Shown here: positions 18,919-28,639 of the stretch, one piece after another | How the letters are laid out: each line of letters opens with the position of its first letter | Position numbering within the stretch: position 1 is the stretch's first letter | Assembly: GCA_947449695.1 (NCBI GenBank) | Contig: CANFST010000006.1 | Location: 1 to 64,000, forward strand | Source: Chitinophagales bacterium | GTDB lineage: Bacteria; Bacteroidota; Bacteroidia; Chitinophagales; CAIODY01 | Length of the DNA stretch: 64,000 nt | Direction: 5' to 3' | Notes under the pieces: model-generated | The model's input: only the letters and a program-made list of their open reading frames with translations | What the model was told of the DNA's origin: nothing | The model's database searches: none | Translations under genes and position numbers: made by a program

Positions 18919-19395
18919 TTAAGCTGTAGCTTTTGCTGGTTTAGCCTCAATAATGGTAACTTTTCCGCCTTTAGCTTCAATTGCTTCTTTTGCTTTTGCA
19001 CTATAAGAATGAGCAGTAACATTCACTGCTGATTTCAATTCGCCATTAGCCAATATTTTGATTTTATCATTTTTGCTTGCCAAATGATTTTTAACTAAGA
19101 AATCCATGTTGATTTCGTTAGAACCATATTTTGCAGCAATTTCAGCCAATGAACTCAAATTGAAAACACGGAATTCAATACGGAAAATATTTTTAAATCC
19201 ACGTTTTGGCAAACGACGTTGAATTGGTGTTTGACCGCCTTCATGACCACGACGTTCGTTATGACCAGCACGAGATTGCTGACCTTTATGACCTTTTGTT
19301 GATGTGCCACCTTTTCCACTACCTTGACCACGACCTAATCTTTTTCCTTCTCTTTTTACCGAACCTTTCGCAGGTTTTAATGTATGTAAATTCAT
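18919..19395 (-). CDS. rplO: Large-subunit ribosomal protein uL15
   Basis: 158 residues, beginning MNLHTLKPAKGSVKREGKRL. The Gly/Arg-rich extension (GRGQGSGKGGTSTKGHKGQQ, then RRGHEGGQTPIQRRLPKRGF) penetrates the 23S rRNA core, and the C-terminal domain ends in an Ala/Lys-rich stretch. 28 bp before secY and 32 bp after rpmD. Confidence 0.97.
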   Translation of the reverse strand: MNLHTLKPAKGSVKREGKRLGRGQGSGKGGTSTKGHKGQQSRAGHNERRGHEGGQTPIQRRLPKRGFKNIFRIEFRVFNLSSLAEIAAKYGSNEINMDFLVKNHLASKNDKIKILANGELKSAVNVTAHSYSAKAKEAIEAKGGKVTIIEAKPAKATA

Positions 19396-19427
19396 TGTGT
19401 AAATTTCTTTTCTGTTTAAATCAAAAA

Positions 19428-19607
19428 TTAATTGTTGGTTACTGTAACCAAATGTTGAACTTTTTTCACCATTCCTAATATTTGAGGAGTAGCTTCATGT
19501 TCAACAGTGCGATGCATTTTGTTGATGCCCAAAGCTTTCAATGTAGCTTTTTGGTCATACTTTCTGTCAATCGAACTTTTAACTTGTGTTATTTGAATCT
19601 TTGCCAT
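19428..19607 (-). CDS. rpmD: Large-subunit ribosomal protein uL30
   Basis: A 59-codon gene too short for most ORF filters. It reads MAKIQITQVKSSIDRKYDQK, then ATLKALGINKMHRTVEHE and ATPQILGMVKKVQHLVTVTN. The KSxIdr..dqkaTLkaLGl.k.....eh...p.i.GMv..V.HLV pattern is L30. It lies between rpsE and rplO, as expected, and its leader contains the recurrent AATAACAATTAAC motif. Confidence 0.95.
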   Translation of the reverse strand: MAKIQITQVKSSIDRKYDQKATLKALGINKMHRTVEHEATPQILGMVKKVQHLVTVTNN

Positions 19608-19677
19608 TTTAATTTCGTTGTTTGTTAATTGTTATTTGTTAATCGTAATGGTTAAAATGCTATTAACCACTTAACTA

Positions 19678-20193
19678 CTAACCGTTGAAAACTGTTTTCA
19701 TTGAAATTGTTCTGTGATTAGCCACTGTTAATGGGTCACGAAGTTTTGCCAATGCATCAACTGTTGCTTTAACAACGTTATGCGGATTAGAAGAACCTAA
19801 TGATTTTGCTAATACGTCAGTAATACCAGCACTTTCCAAAACTGCTCTCATTGCACCACCAGCGATAACGCCTGTACCATGAGAAGCTGGAGCTATACGA
19901 ACTTTACCAGCACCAAATTTTCCTAATTGTTCGTGAGGAATAGTGCCATGTAAAATTGGAACTTTTACCAAATTCTTTTTTGCATCTTCAGTTGCTTTAG
20001 TTATTGCTTCACTTACTTCACGAGCTTTTCCCAAACCATGACCTACTACACCATTACCATCGCCTACAACAACTAAGGCAGAGAAAGTGAATGTACGACC
20101 GCCTTTAGTTACTTTCGTAACACGACCTACATTTACCAATTTTTCTTTTAATTCTAATTCGCTAGTTCTAACGCGTTGAATATTTGCTGACAT
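19678..20193 (-). CDS. rpsE: Small-subunit ribosomal protein uS5
   Basis: 171 residues. The double-stranded RNA-binding-like N-terminal domain ([20 protein letters not shown], then [19 protein letters not shown]) and the C-terminal domain ([20 protein letters not shown], then [15 protein letters not shown]) are canonical. S5 contributes to decoding accuracy and mRNA helicase activity of the 30S subunit. Confidence 0.97.
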   Translation of the reverse strand: MSANIQRVRTSELELKEKLVNVGRVTKVTKGGRTFTFSALVVVGDGNGVVGHGLGKAREVSEAITKATEDAKKNLVKVPILHGTIPHEQLGKFGAGKVRIAPASHGTGVIAGGAMRAVLESAGITDVLAKSLGSSNPHNVVKATVDALAKLRDPLTVANHRTISMKTVFNG

Positions 20194-20219
20194 TCTTTTG
20201 AATTTCTTTTGTTAATTAA

Positions 20220-20579
20220 TTAAAATTGTAAACCTGCTTCACGAGCTGCATCTGCCAATGCCTTGATACGACCATGATACAAAAAACCATTGCGGTCAAA
20301 TACTACTGACTTCACTCCCATTGCAACTGCTTTTTCGGCAATTGTTTTTCCAACTAATTTGCTCATTTCAGTTTTTGTAACCTTTGAAGCTTGCAAAGTT
20401 TTATCCATTGAAGATGCACCAGTTAAAGTTGCATTAGTAGCATCATCAATCAATTGAGCATAAATACCAGCATTACTGCGGAATACACATAAACGTGGAC
20501 GCTCTTTAGTGCCTTCTACTTTGCTACGGCTGCTCAATTTAATTCTTTCTCTTCTTGTTTTGTTATGACTAACTTTCAT
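20220..20579 (-). CDS. rplR: Large-subunit ribosomal protein uL18
   Basis: 119 residues, with [20 protein letters not shown], then [17 protein letters not shown] and the C-terminal [20 protein letters not shown] segment. L18 binds 5S rRNA together with L5. Normal length. Confidence 0.96.
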   Translation of the reverse strand: MKVSHNKTRRERIKLSSRSKVEGTKERPRLCVFRSNAGIYAQLIDDATNATLTGASSMDKTLQASKVTKTEMSKLVGKTIAEKAVAMGVKSVVFDRNGFLYHGRIKALADAAREAGLQF

Positions 20580-20639
20580 TTTCTAATTTATATTTAGCCG
20601 TTGTTCCAAATTTTAAACAACGATATTATTTTTTTAAAA

Positions 20640-21194
20640 TTATTTACCAGCAGTTTTACCAGCTTTACGACGTAATTGTTCGCCAACGAATTTGATACCT
20701 TTTCCTTTGTAAGGCTCTGGCTTACGGAAGCTTCTGATTTTTGCAGCCATTGCACCTAACAATTCTTTATCAAAACTTTCCATCGTTACAATTGGATTGC
20801 TCCCTTTTTCAGTTACTGCAGAAACTTTTATTTCTTTCGGCAATTGAATAATGATATTATGTGAATAACCAACTGACAAATCTAAATTTTGACCTGTTGC
20901 AGCAGCTTTAAAACCCACACCTACCAATTCCATTTTTGTAGTGAATCCATCGGTAACACCTTTCACCATGTTCGCCATCAAAGCACGATATAAACCATGC
21001 ATTGCTTTATGACGCTTTTGGTCAGTAGGACGTTCAACTAATAATTCAGCACCACTAACTTTAATAGCAATATCCGAATCAACTTTACGTTTAATTTCAC
21101 CTTTTGGTCCCTTAACTGTAACCTCGTTGTTTGCAGCTACTGTAACAGTAACTCCTTTCGGTAATGCAACGGGTTGTTTTCCTATTCTTGACAT
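20640..21194 (-). CDS. rplF: Large-subunit ribosomal protein uL6
   Basis: 184 residues, beginning MSRIGKQPVALPKGVTVTV. The duplicated L6 fold ends in the conserved FRKPEPYKGKGIKFVGEQLR. L6 lies at the base of the L7/L12 stalk near the sarcin-ricin loop. The leader carries the recurrent AATAACAATTAAC motif. Confidence 0.97.
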   Translation of the reverse strand: MSRIGKQPVALPKGVTVTVAANNEVTVKGPKGEIKRKVDSDIAIKVSGAELLVERPTDQKRHKAMHGLYRALMANMVKGVTDGFTTKMELVGVGFKAAATGQNLDLSVGYSHNIIIQLPKEIKVSAVTEKGSNPIVTMESFDKELLGAMAAKIRSFRKPEPYKGKGIKFVGEQLRRKAGKTAGK

Positions 21195-21251
21195 CTTCTT
21201 TTTGTTAATTGTTATTTATTAATCGTAAATGCTACCATTTACTATTCGATT

Positions 21252-21653
21252 TTAGAATATGTGACAAAGCACCTCACCACCAACGTTTTGAGCTTTTGCT
21301 TCTTTATCAGTCATGATACCTTTTGAGGTAGAAACTATAGCAATTCCCAATCCGCCTTTTACTCTTTTGATTTCTTTTGAACCTGCATATTTACGCAAAC
21401 CTGGTCGGCTTTCTCTTTCCAATTCACGAATAGCCGGTAATTTTGTAACCGCATCATATTTCAATGCGATTTTTATAACGCCTTGCTTGTTTGCAGAATC
21501 CTGAAAAACATATTTAGAAATATATCCTTTCTGATATAAAATTTCAGTCAACTTCTTTTTCAAATTCGAAGCAGGAATTTCAACAATGGTATGGCTTGCC
21601 ATTTGTGCATTGCGAATTCTGGTTAGGAAATCTGAAATCGGATCTGTATTCAT
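21252..21653 (-). CDS. rpsH: Small-subunit ribosomal protein uS8
   Basis: 133 residues, beginning MNTDPISDFLTRIRNAQMA. The C-terminal motif GLGIAIVSTSKGIMTDKEAK followed by VGGEVLCHIF is diagnostic. S8 binds 16S rRNA helix 21 and in Escherichia coli represses the spc operon by binding the L5 leader. Confidence 0.97.
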   Translation of the reverse strand: MNTDPISDFLTRIRNAQMASHTIVEIPASNLKKKLTEILYQKGYISKYVFQDSANKQGVIKIALKYDAVTKLPAIRELERESRPGLRKYAGSKEIKRVKGGLGIAIVSTSKGIMTDKEAKAQNVGGEVLCHIF

Positions 21654-21704
21654 TTTGTATTAATTGTTATTCGTTAATTATTAATTTATGTTGTAGAAAA
21701 AAGA

Positions 21705-21974
21705 TTACCAAGAAGCTTTTCTCATGCCAGGAATTTTGCCATTCAAAGCCAATTCACGTAATTTATTTCGGCATACACCAAAATAACGTGAATAAGAACG
21801 AGGGCGACCTGTTAATTGACAACGATTACGCAAACGTACTTTCGATGCGTTACGTGGCATTTTATCTAATGCTACGAAATCGCCTGATGCTTTTGCAGCA
21901 GTTCTTCTTTCTGCATATAAAGCAACCATTTTTTCTCTTTTACGTTGACGAGCTCTTATTGATTTTTTAGCCAT
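21705..21974 (-). CDS. rpsN: Small-subunit ribosomal protein uS14, zinc-free type
   Basis: 89 residues with [20 protein letters not shown] and the C-terminal [20 protein letters not shown], then [21 protein letters not shown]. This is the long form without the CxxC zinc knuckles of the short S14 type. Located between rpsH and rplE as usual. Confidence 0.96.
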   Translation of the reverse strand: MAKKSIRARQRKREKMVALYAERRTAAKASGDFVALDKMPRNASKVRLRNRCQLTGRPRSYSRYFGVCRNKLRELALNGKIPGMRKASW

Positions 21975-22002
21975 TTATCTATTGAATTAAATGTTTTTGA
22001 TT

Positions 22003-22563
22003 TTATTGTTTTTCGTCTTTTTTGAAAGGCATTCCCATTTCTTGTAACAAACTTTTCGCTTCTTCATCATTAGTCGCAGTAGTTACAATAGTAATATCCA
22101 TACCGTTAATTTTACTCACTTTATCAATATCAATTTCAGGGAAAATGATTTGTTCAGTAACACCTAAAGTATAATTACCTCTGCCATCAAAACTTTTATC
22201 GTTTACACCTTTAAAGTCACGAACACGTGGCAATGAAACGGAAATTAATCTATCCAAAAATTCATACATCTTCTCTCCTCTCAAAGTTACACGAGCACCA
22301 ATTGGCATTCCTGTACGCAATTTGAAGTTCGAAATATCTTTACGTGATTTTGAAGTTACTGCACGTTGACCAGAAATAATTGACATTTCTTCTACCGCAG
22401 CTTCAATCAATTTTTTATCACCAGCAATTTTACCAAATCCTTGGTTCAAACAAATTTTCTCGATACGAGGAACTTGCATGATGCTTTTGTAAGTGTGCTT
22501 TTTCATTAATGAAGGCACAACTTCTTTTGTATATTTATCTTTTAAACGTGGAGTGTATTTCAT
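22003..22563 (-). CDS. rplE: Large-subunit ribosomal protein uL5
   Basis: 186 residues, with [20 protein letters not shown], then [16 protein letters not shown], then [20 protein letters not shown] and [12 protein letters not shown]5 binds 5S rRNA and contacts the P-site tRNA. Normal length for the family. Confidence 0.97.
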   Translation of the reverse strand: MKYTPRLKDKYTKEVVPSLMKKHTYKSIMQVPRIEKICLNQGFGKIAGDKKLIEAAVEEMSIISGQRAVTSKSRKDISNFKLRTGMPIGARVTLRGEKMYEFLDRLISVSLPRVRDFKGVNDKSFDGRGNYTLGVTEQIIFPEIDIDKVSKINGMDITIVTTATNDEEAKSLLQEMGMPFKKDEKQ

Positions 22564-22624
22564 CTCGTTATTTATGATTTTTGATTTAATGATTGATGAA
22601 ATTTGCCATCAATCCGATTTTTAT

Positions 22625-22933
22625 TTATTTAATTACTTCTCCTGTTTTTTTAGCAAAACGAACCATTTTACCGCCTTCCAATTTTCTACCAGTACGGGTA
22701 GGTTTACCACCTACAACCAACATCAATTTTGATAAAGCAATTGGTGCTTCTTTTTTAATAATGCCACCAGTTGTATTTTGTGCATTCGGTTTTGTATGAC
22801 GGCTAACCATGTTAATGCCTTCCACAATTGCTCTGCCTTCTTTAGGCATCACTTCAATCACACGACCAGTTTTACCTTTGTTGTCGCCGCTAAGCACTTT
22901 TACAGTGTCTCCTTTTTTTATGTGCAATTTCAT
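22625..22933 (-). CDS. rplX: Large-subunit ribosomal protein uL24
   Basis: 102 residues with the KOW motif [20 protein letters not shown] near the N-terminus and [14 protein letters not shown], then [18 protein letters not shown]24 initiates assembly of the 50S subunit and lies near the exit tunnel. Confidence 0.96.
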   Translation of the reverse strand: MKLHIKKGDTVKVLSGDNKGKTGRVIEVMPKEGRAIVEGINMVSRHTKPNAQNTTGGIIKKEAPIALSKLMLVVGGKPTRTGRKLEGGKMVRFAKKTGEVIK

Positions 22934-22984
22934 TTTGCTTTTATTTTTCTGAATTGGTTAAACCAATTATTTTTTTGAATTTAA

Positions 22985-23353
22985 TTATAATACTTCTGGA
23001 GCTAATGATACAATTTTCATGTATGACTTATCACGTAATTCACGAGCTACTGGTCCAAAAATACGAGTACCACGAGGCTCATCTTGAGCTGTTAACAATA
23101 CAACTGCATTGTCATCAAAGAAAATATAACTACCGTCTTTTCTACGAAATTTTTTCTTCACACGAACAATAACAGCTTTTGAAACTGTTCCTTTTTTTAC
23201 ACCACCGTTAGGCATGGCATCTTTTACTGTTACCACAATTTTATCACCAATTGAAGCGTAACGCTGACCGCTATTTCCCAATACACGAATGCACAATACT
23301 TCTTTGGCACCGCTGTTATCTGCAACTCGTAATCTTGATTCTGTTTGTATCAT
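22985..23353 (-). CDS. rplN: Large-subunit ribosomal protein uL14
   Basis: 122 residues, starting [20 protein letters not shown], with the internal [15 protein letters not shown] and the C-terminal [15 protein letters not shown]. The leader carries the recurrent AATAACAATTAAC motif. Confidence 0.97.
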   Translation of the reverse strand: MIQTESRLRVADNSGAKEVLCIRVLGNSGQRYASIGDKIVVTVKDAMPNGGVKKGTVSKAVIVRVKKKFRRKDGSYIFFDDNAVVLLTAQDEPRGTRIFGPVARELRDKSYMKIVSLAPEVL

Positions 23354-23447
23354 TTTAACTTTCGTTAATTGTTATTTGAATTTTTTGTTTCGATTTTTTT
23401 GTTGTTGATGGTCTTACTAATAACCAATAACAAGTAACCAATAACTT

Positions 23448-23732
23448 TTACTTTGCTTTTTCAACTATTTCAACTAATCTCCATCTTTTCAATTTGCTCA
23501 ATGGACGAGTTTCCATAATTTTCACTGTATCACCAATACCACACTCGTTCTTTTCATCATGAGCATGAAACTTTTTAGATTGTTTCAAGAACTTTCCATA
23601 CTTTGGATGTTTTACTTTTTTCTCAATAACAACAGTGATGGATTTATCCATTTTGTTGCTGGTAACAACACCAATTCTGGTTTTTCTTAAGTTTCTATCT
23701 GCTGTAGCTGTTGTAGCTTTTACTTCTGACAT
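23448..23732 (-). CDS. rpsQ: Small-subunit ribosomal protein uS17
   Basis: 94 residues with the OB-fold core [20 protein letters not shown], then [19 protein letters not shown], then [21 protein letters not shown] short N-terminal extension ([14 protein letters not shown]) precedes it. Normal place between rpmC and rplN. Confidence 0.96.
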   Translation of the reverse strand: MSEVKATTATADRNLRKTRIGVVTSNKMDKSITVVIEKKVKHPKYGKFLKQSKKFHAHDEKNECGIGDTVKIMETRPLSKLKRWRLVEIVEKAK

Positions 23733-23775
23733 TTTTTTATTTTTTCTTGTATTTGAAATACCTTAATCTTTTTAA

Positions 23776-23976
23776 TTAAGCCTTGTTTGCACGTTGGTTG
23801 ATTTCAGTCATATAACGAGCAATGTTTCTGCGGATATTGCGAATCTGCATTGGATTCTCAATCTGCGAAACTTTGTGGTTGAATTTCAAACGTGTAATTA
23901 ACGCTTTTTCTTCAGCCAGATGAGTTTGCAAATCTGCATCACTCAATGATTTTACTTCTACTTTATTTTTTGCCAT
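23776..23976 (-). CDS. rpmC: Large-subunit ribosomal protein uL29
   Basis: 66 residues of two helices with LKFNHKVSQIENPMQIRNIR, the diagnostic L29 segment. L29 lies at the tunnel exit and helps bind signal recognition particle and trigger factor. Confidence 0.95.
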   Translation of the reverse strand: MAKNKVEVKSLSDADLQTHLAEEKALITRLKFNHKVSQIENPMQIRNIRRNIARYMTEINQRANKA

Positions 23977-24018
23977 TTTTATAATGGTTGTTTTTTATTT
24001 AATTAATTTTCAAAAATC

Positions 24019-24438
24019 TTATTCTACGTAATCAGGGCGAACAACAAATTTTGTTAACACTGGCAATTTTTGAGCCGCCAAAGCTAACGCTTCTTTTGCA
24101 GTTTTCAAAGGCACACCGTCTGCTTCGAATAAAATTCTTCCTGGGCAAACAGTTGCAACCCACAATTCAGGGTTACCCTTACCTTTACCCATACGCACTT
24201 CGGCAGGTTTTTTAGTGATTGATTTATCTGGGAAGATACGAATCCAAACATTTCCTTCACGTTTCATATGACGGGTTAAAGCCACACGAGCCGCTTCAAT
24301 TTGTCTGTCAGTAATCCAACAGGTATCTAAACTTTTCAATGCAAAAGAACCAAAAGAAATAGTTGCACCACGTTTAGTGTTGCCTTTCATTCTTCCTTTC
24401 TGCTGTTTGCGATATTTAACTTTTTTCGGTTGTAACAT
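24019..24438 (-). CDS. rplP: Large-subunit ribosomal protein uL16
   Basis: 139 residues: [19 protein letters not shown], then [19 protein letters not shown], then [20 protein letters not shown]. The arginine in EVRMGKGKG matches the one hydroxylated by YcfD in E. coli. L16 organises the A-site region of the 50S subunit. Confidence 0.97.
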   Translation of the reverse strand: MLQPKKVKYRKQQKGRMKGNTKRGATISFGSFALKSLDTCWITDRQIEAARVALTRHMKREGNVWIRIFPDKSITKKPAEVRMGKGKGNPELWVATVCPGRILFEADGVPLKTAKEALALAAQKLPVLTKFVVRPDYVE

Positions 24439-24535
24439 TTTAAAAAATAGTTTTTTGTTGTTGGTTTCTTATTTCTTGTATTCTTTATCTTCATTACAAG
24501 CAACCAGAACTTGCAATAAGATATAATCAATTCAA

Positions 24536-25363
24536 TTATCTACCACGACCGGCACCGCCACCTCTTCTATCTCCACCACCAGCATTACCACCGCGGCGAT
24601 CACCACCACCTCTTCTATCTCCACCGCCACGTCTGTCGTTTCTATCAAAACCTCCGCCTCTTCTTTCACCACCACCTTCGGTACCAGTGAAATTGCTATC
24701 AGCTTTAGTTCCGAAATTCATATTCAAATCACGTTTGCCAAATACATCTCCACGGCAAACCCATACTTTAATACCAATAATACCATAAACTGTCAATGCT
24801 TCTGCATGTGCATAATCAACATCAGCACGGAATGTATGTAAAGGCACACGACCTTGTTTTACTTCTTCAGTACGAGCGATTTCAGCACCACCCAAACGAC
24901 CACCGCATTTAATTTTAATCCCTTCAGCTCCCATTCTCATTGTACTTTGAACTGACATTTTCATGGCACGTTTAAAGTTGATACGGCTTTCAATTTGTTT
25001 TGCAATTGTATCTGCAATGATTTGTGCATCCAATTCCGGACGACGAATTTCAACAATATTGATTTGAACTTCTTTTGAAGTTACTTTTTTCAATTCTTCT
25101 TTAATTCTATCTACTTCGCCACCACCTTTACCGATAATGATACCAGGACGTGAAGTGTGAATAGTAACGATGATTCGTTTCAATGTACGCTCAATCACTA
25201 ATTTTGAGATACCACCTTTCTGGATACGAGCTTTCAGATATTCTCTGATTCTTCCGTCTTCCATTAATTTTTCAGCAAAATCTTTTTTGCTTCCGTACCA
25301 GCTGGATTCCCATCCACGAATGATTCCTAATCTATTTCCTATCGGATTGGTTTTCTGACCCAT
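24536..25363 (-). CDS. rpsC: Small-subunit ribosomal protein uS3 with Gly/Arg-rich tail
   Basis: 275 residues, against about 230 in E. coli. The KH domain ([19 protein letters not shown]) and the C-terminal S3 domain ([20 protein letters not shown], then [15 protein letters not shown], then [15 protein letters not shown]) are canonical. From about residue 230 the protein runs into a tail of [19 protein letters not shown] and repeated GDRRGGG units. The tail has an RGG-like composition expected to bind RNA or stay disordered. No internal repeat disrupts the reading frame. Confidence 0.96.
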   Translation of the reverse strand: MGQKTNPIGNRLGIIRGWESSWYGSKKDFAEKLMEDGRIREYLKARIQKGGISKLVIERTLKRIIVTIHTSRPGIIIGKGGGEVDRIKEELKKVTSKEVQINIVEIRRPELDAQIIADTIAKQIESRINFKRAMKMSVQSTMRMGAEGIKIKCGGRLGGAEIARTEEVKQGRVPLHTFRADVDYAHAEALTVYGIIGIKVWVCRGDVFGKRDLNMNFGTKADSNFTGTEGGGERRGGGFDRNDRRGGGDRRGGGDRRGGNAGGGDRRGGGAGRGR

Positions 25364-25393
25364 TCTTTTTAGTTATTTATATTCGTTATTTGA

Positions 25394-25759
25394 TTATTTA
25401 GTTTTTGGTGCTTCAACAGCTTTACTATCAACCACCAATGTTACGTGATTTGAACGTTTACGCAAACGATACATTCTGCCTTGTGGCGCATTCAAATATC
25501 TTTTGATGGTAACACCTTGGTCAACCATAATTGTTTTCACAACTAAGTTGCTATCTTCTGGGCGTTTGCCTTCGTTCTTTTGTTTCCAATTGTCAATTGC
25601 ACTCAACAACAATTTGTACATTGGTGTTGAAGGGTGCTTTGTGCTATATTGCAACAAACCTAATGCTTGTTCAACTTGCTTACCACGAATCATATCAGCT
25701 ACCAATCTCATTTTACGAGTGGAGGTGGGATGATTTCTTAATTTAGCTACTGCTTCCAT
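25394..25759 (-). CDS. rplV: Large-subunit ribosomal protein uL22
   Basis: 121 residues: [20 protein letters not shown], then [19 protein letters not shown] and the tunnel hairpin region [21 protein letters not shown]22 lines the peptide exit tunnel together with L4. Confidence 0.96.
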   Translation of the reverse strand: MEAVAKLRNHPTSTRKMRLVADMIRGKQVEQALGLLQYSTKHPSTPMYKLLLSAIDNWKQKNEGKRPEDSNLVVKTIMVDQGVTIKRYLNAPQGRMYRLRKRSNHVTLVVDSKAVEAPKTK

Positions 25760-25816
25760 TTTATATTTCTTTTGTTAATGGTTGAGATTAACTTTTCTTT
25801 TTAAAAATTTAATGTC

Positions 25817-26086
25817 TTACGATTTACTTTGTGTGTGACCACGGAACTGACGAGTTGGTGCAAATTCACCTAATTTGTGTCCTACCATATTTTCACCTAC
25901 ATACACAGGGATAAATTTATTACCATTGTGAACTGCGAAAGTATGACCTACAAATTCTGGCGTAATCATGCTTCTTCTGCTCCAAGTTTTAATAACCGCT
26001 TTTTTTGCGCCTTCTGCATTCATTTTATCCAATTTGCCTTGCAAATTGTGGTCAACATAAGGTCCTTTTTTTACTGAACGTGCCAT
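25817..26086 (-). CDS. rpsS: Small-subunit ribosomal protein uS19
   Basis: 89 residues from the ATG at 26086, starting [20 protein letters not shown] and continuing [20 protein letters not shown] to [15 protein letters not shown] longer in-frame start at 26131 would add 15 Lys/Asn-rich residues, but S19 proteins begin at MARS.KKGP and the added bases are the AT-rich leader type seen before the neighbours, so the shorter start is used. Confidence 0.96.
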   Translation of the reverse strand: MARSVKKGPYVDHNLQGKLDKMNAEGAKKAVIKTWSRRSMITPEFVGHTFAVHNGNKFIPVYVGENMVGHKLGEFAPTRQFRGHTQSKS

Positions 26087-26152
26087 TTTATTTTTATTTT
26101 TGTTCTTAATTCTTCTTTTAAGGAAGAACAAGTTAACTTATTGATAATTAGA

Positions 26153-27001
26153 TTAGTTAGTGCTTAATTTTTTACCATTTCTACGAGTAATGATAAAACG
26201 ATTTGTTGGATTTTTAGGTGCACGTGTTTTGTATCCTTTTGCTTTGATACTTGTACGTGAACGTGGATGTCCACCTGAAGCTTTACCTTCACCACCACCC
26301 ATCGGATGATCTACTGGGTTCATCGCTACGGCTCTGTTTCTTGGTTTGATACCTTTCCAACGGTTTCTACCAGCTTTACCCATTTGTTGTAAGCCATGGT
26401 CAGGGTTTGATGTAGAACCAATTGTTGCTTGGCAATCCATCAAAATCATTCTTGTTTCACCACTTGGCAATTTGATAGTAGCATAACGAGTATCTTTTGC
26501 CGCTAATTGTCCGTAAGTGCCAGCACTACGAGCAATAGCTCCACCTTTACCAGGTTGTAATTCAATATTGTGAATAACCGAACCCAATGGAATTGATGCA
26601 ATTTTCATTGCATTACCAACTTCAGGAGTTGCTTTAGGTCCGCTCATCAATTTAGCACCTACTTTCAATCCATCAGGAGCCAAAATATATCTTTTTTCGC
26701 CATCTTTATAGTTCAACAAAGCGATGAAAGCCGAACGATTTGGATCGTATTCGATGCTTTGAACGATCGCCGGAACATCGTGTTTATTGCGTTTGAAATC
26801 AATAATACGATACAGTTTTTTATGACCACCACCAATATAGCGCATAGTTCTGCGACCTTGGAAGTTACGTCCACCTGTTTTAGAAATAAATTCTGTTAAA
26901 GATTTTTCAGGTGCTGATTTAGAAACTGTTACTTCTGCATAAGCATTGCCGATGCGATGACGAGTTCCTGCTGTAATTGGTTTATATTTTTTTAAAGCCA
27001 T
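26153..27001 (-). CDS. rplB: Large-subunit ribosomal protein uL2
   Basis: 282 residues, starting [20 protein letters not shown]. The functionally important C-terminal segment [20 protein letters not shown] is intact, including the His next to the peptidyl transferase centre. L2 is required for subunit association and peptidyl transfer. Ends with the conserved basic tail. Confidence 0.97.
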   Translation of the reverse strand: MALKKYKPITAGTRHRIGNAYAEVTVSKSAPEKSLTEFISKTGGRNFQGRRTMRYIGGGHKKLYRIIDFKRNKHDVPAIVQSIEYDPNRSAFIALLNYKDGEKRYILAPDGLKVGAKLMSGPKATPEVGNAMKIASIPLGSVIHNIELQPGKGGAIARSAGTYGQLAAKDTRYATIKLPSGETRMILMDCQATIGSTSNPDHGLQQMGKAGRNRWKGIKPRNRAVAMNPVDHPMGGGEGKASGGHPRSRTSIKAKGYKTRAPKNPTNRFIITRRNGKKLSTN

Positions 27002-27039
27002 TTTGCTTTATTAATTTTATTGTTTGTAAACTTTAATTA

Positions 27040-27330
27040 TTAAACGTTGCCGTAGAAATCAATAGTGTCTGTTTTTGCTACTGTTACAATGGCTTTTTTG
27101 TAAGATGACTTACCTCCTACTACCATTCCTTTTTTAGTATAACGTGATTTTGTTTTACCAGGAATTACCAATGTATTTACAGCTTGAACAGATACATTAT
27201 ACATCTTTTCAACCGCTTCTTTAATTTGCAATTTGTTGGCACTTTTATCAACTACAAAACCATAACGGTGCATAGTTTCTGACATTTTAGTCATTTTTTC
27301 AGTTACCAACGGACGAATTAAAACTTTCAT
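27040..27330 (-). CDS. rplW: Large-subunit ribosomal protein uL23
   Basis: 96 residues: MKVLIRPLVTEKMTKMSETM, then YGFVVDKSANKLQIKEAVEK and VSVQAVNTLVIPGKTKSRYT. L23 is the tunnel-exit docking site for trigger factor and SRP. Normal length. Confidence 0.96.
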   Translation of the reverse strand: MKVLIRPLVTEKMTKMSETMHRYGFVVDKSANKLQIKEAVEKMYNVSVQAVNTLVIPGKTKSRYTKKGMVVGGKSSYKKAIVTVAKTDTIDFYGNV

Positions 27331-27356
27331 TTTTCAGTTTATTATTTGTTATATTC

Positions 27357-27983
27357 TTATCCTAATGATTCTTCAATTTTTTTCACTGCATCAACAGTCA
27401 AAATCAACTTTTCAGCATTCAAAATTGAATAGGTATTCAATGTGTCAGCAGTAGTTGTTTTTACTTTTTCAATGTTACGAGCAGATAATACCAAATTCTT
27501 TTTCACTTCACCAGTTACCATCAATGTTTTAGTATTAGTCAATTTCAAATTGCCCAAAAACTGAATAAATTGTTTAGTTTTTGCTGCATCAAAATCGAAA
27601 TCTTCTACTACACAAATATTGTTAGCTTTAGCTTTATCGCTTAATACTGATACACGAGCTAAATCTTTTACTTTAGTATTCAAACGGAAACGATAATCAC
27701 GAGGGTGAGGACCGAAAGCACGAGGACCACCAGGGAATTGAATATTTTTTACAGAACCTTTACGAGCTCCGCCTGTTCCTTTTTGTTTGTGCAATTTTTT
27801 TGTAGAACCACTTACAGCCCAACGCTCTAATGAACTTGCTGTACCTTGACGTTGATTAGCCAAATATTGTTTTACAGTTAAATAAACCACATGCTCATTT
27901 GGTTCAGCACCAAACACTGCATCGTTCAAAGTGATTTCTTTGCCCGTTGGTTTACCTTCTTTATTTAAAATTTCTAATTTCAT
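27357..27983 (-). CDS. rplD: Large-subunit ribosomal protein uL4
   Basis: 208 residues. The extended loop reads QGTASSLERWAVSGSTKKLH, then KQKGTGGARKGSVKNIQFPG and GPHPRDYRFRLNTKVKDLA, and the core domain follows. In E. coli L4 represses its own operon through the S10 leader RNA; here the operon starts at rplC, with a long structured leader upstream. Confidence 0.96.
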   Translation of the reverse strand: MKLEILNKEGKPTGKEITLNDAVFGAEPNEHVVYLTVKQYLANQRQGTASSLERWAVSGSTKKLHKQKGTGGARKGSVKNIQFPGGPRAFGPHPRDYRFRLNTKVKDLARVSVLSDKAKANNICVVEDFDFDAAKTKQFIQFLGNLKLTNTKTLMVTGEVKKNLVLSARNIEKVKTTTADTLNTYSILNAEKLILTVDAVKKIEESLG

Positions 27984-28021
27984 TTTTAAATGTTTTATCT
28001 AAATACTTGCGTACTAAATTA

Positions 28022-28639
28022 TTATTTTTCGATTACTACAAAAGTTCCTTTTGAGCCTGGGATTGCGCCGCTGACAACAATTAAGTTTTGTTCAGGGAAA
28101 ATTTTAACTACTTTTAAGTTTTTAATTTTCACACGGTTTTGTCCCATTCTGCCTGCCATACGCATACCTTTCATTACACGACTTGCATCAGATGAGTTAC
28201 CCAATGAACCCGGTGCACGACTTCTATCATGCTGACCGTGAGTAGCCTGACCTACCCCACTGAATCCATGACGTTTTACAACACCTTGGAAACCGCGACC
28301 TTTGGTTTTGGAAATGATATTCACTTTTTCACCTTCGGCAAATACAGAAGTATCCACGATGTCGCCCAATGCTTTTTGCATTTCGGCATCGCGAATTTCG
28401 TGTAAATATGTTTTTGGTGCTGAATTAGCTTTTGTAAAATGTCCTTTGGCGCCTGCTGAAGTGTTTTTTTCTTTCTTATTGCCAAAGCCTAATTGGAGGG
28501 CGTTGTATCCGTCGGTTGCTACGGTTTTAACTTGTGTAACTACGCATGGACCTGCTTCAATTACAGTACAAGCAATGTTTTTGCCTGCTGCATCAAATAT
28601 GCTGGTCATACCAACCTTTTTTCCTAGAATTGCTTTCAT
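28022..28639 (-). CDS. rplC: Large-subunit ribosomal protein uL3
   Basis: 205 residues, starting MKAILGKKVGMTSIFDAAGK, with the conserved KGRGFQGVVKRHGFSGVGQA (modified Gln region in other bacteria), then THGQHDRSRAPGSLGNSSD and GRMGQNRVKIKNL. It is the first gene of the leftward block: no rpsJ precedes it. A promoter with perfect -33 and -7 elements lies about 210 bp upstream. Confidence 0.97.
   Translation of the reverse strand: MKAILGKKVGMTSIFDAAGKNIACTVIEAGPCVVTQVKTVATDGYNALQLGFGNKKEKNTSAGAKGHFTKANSAPKTYLHEIRDAEMQKALGDIVDTSVFAEGEKVNIISKTKGRGFQGVVKRHGFSGVGQATHGQHDRSRAPGSLGNSSDASRVMKGMRMAGRMGQNRVKIKNLKVVKIFPEQNLIVVSGAIPGSKGTFVVIEK

Noticed and set aside
26087-26131. Earlier start for rpsS
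   Set aside because: Adds a Lys/Asn-rich stretch read from AT-rich leader; S19 begins at MARS.KKGP.
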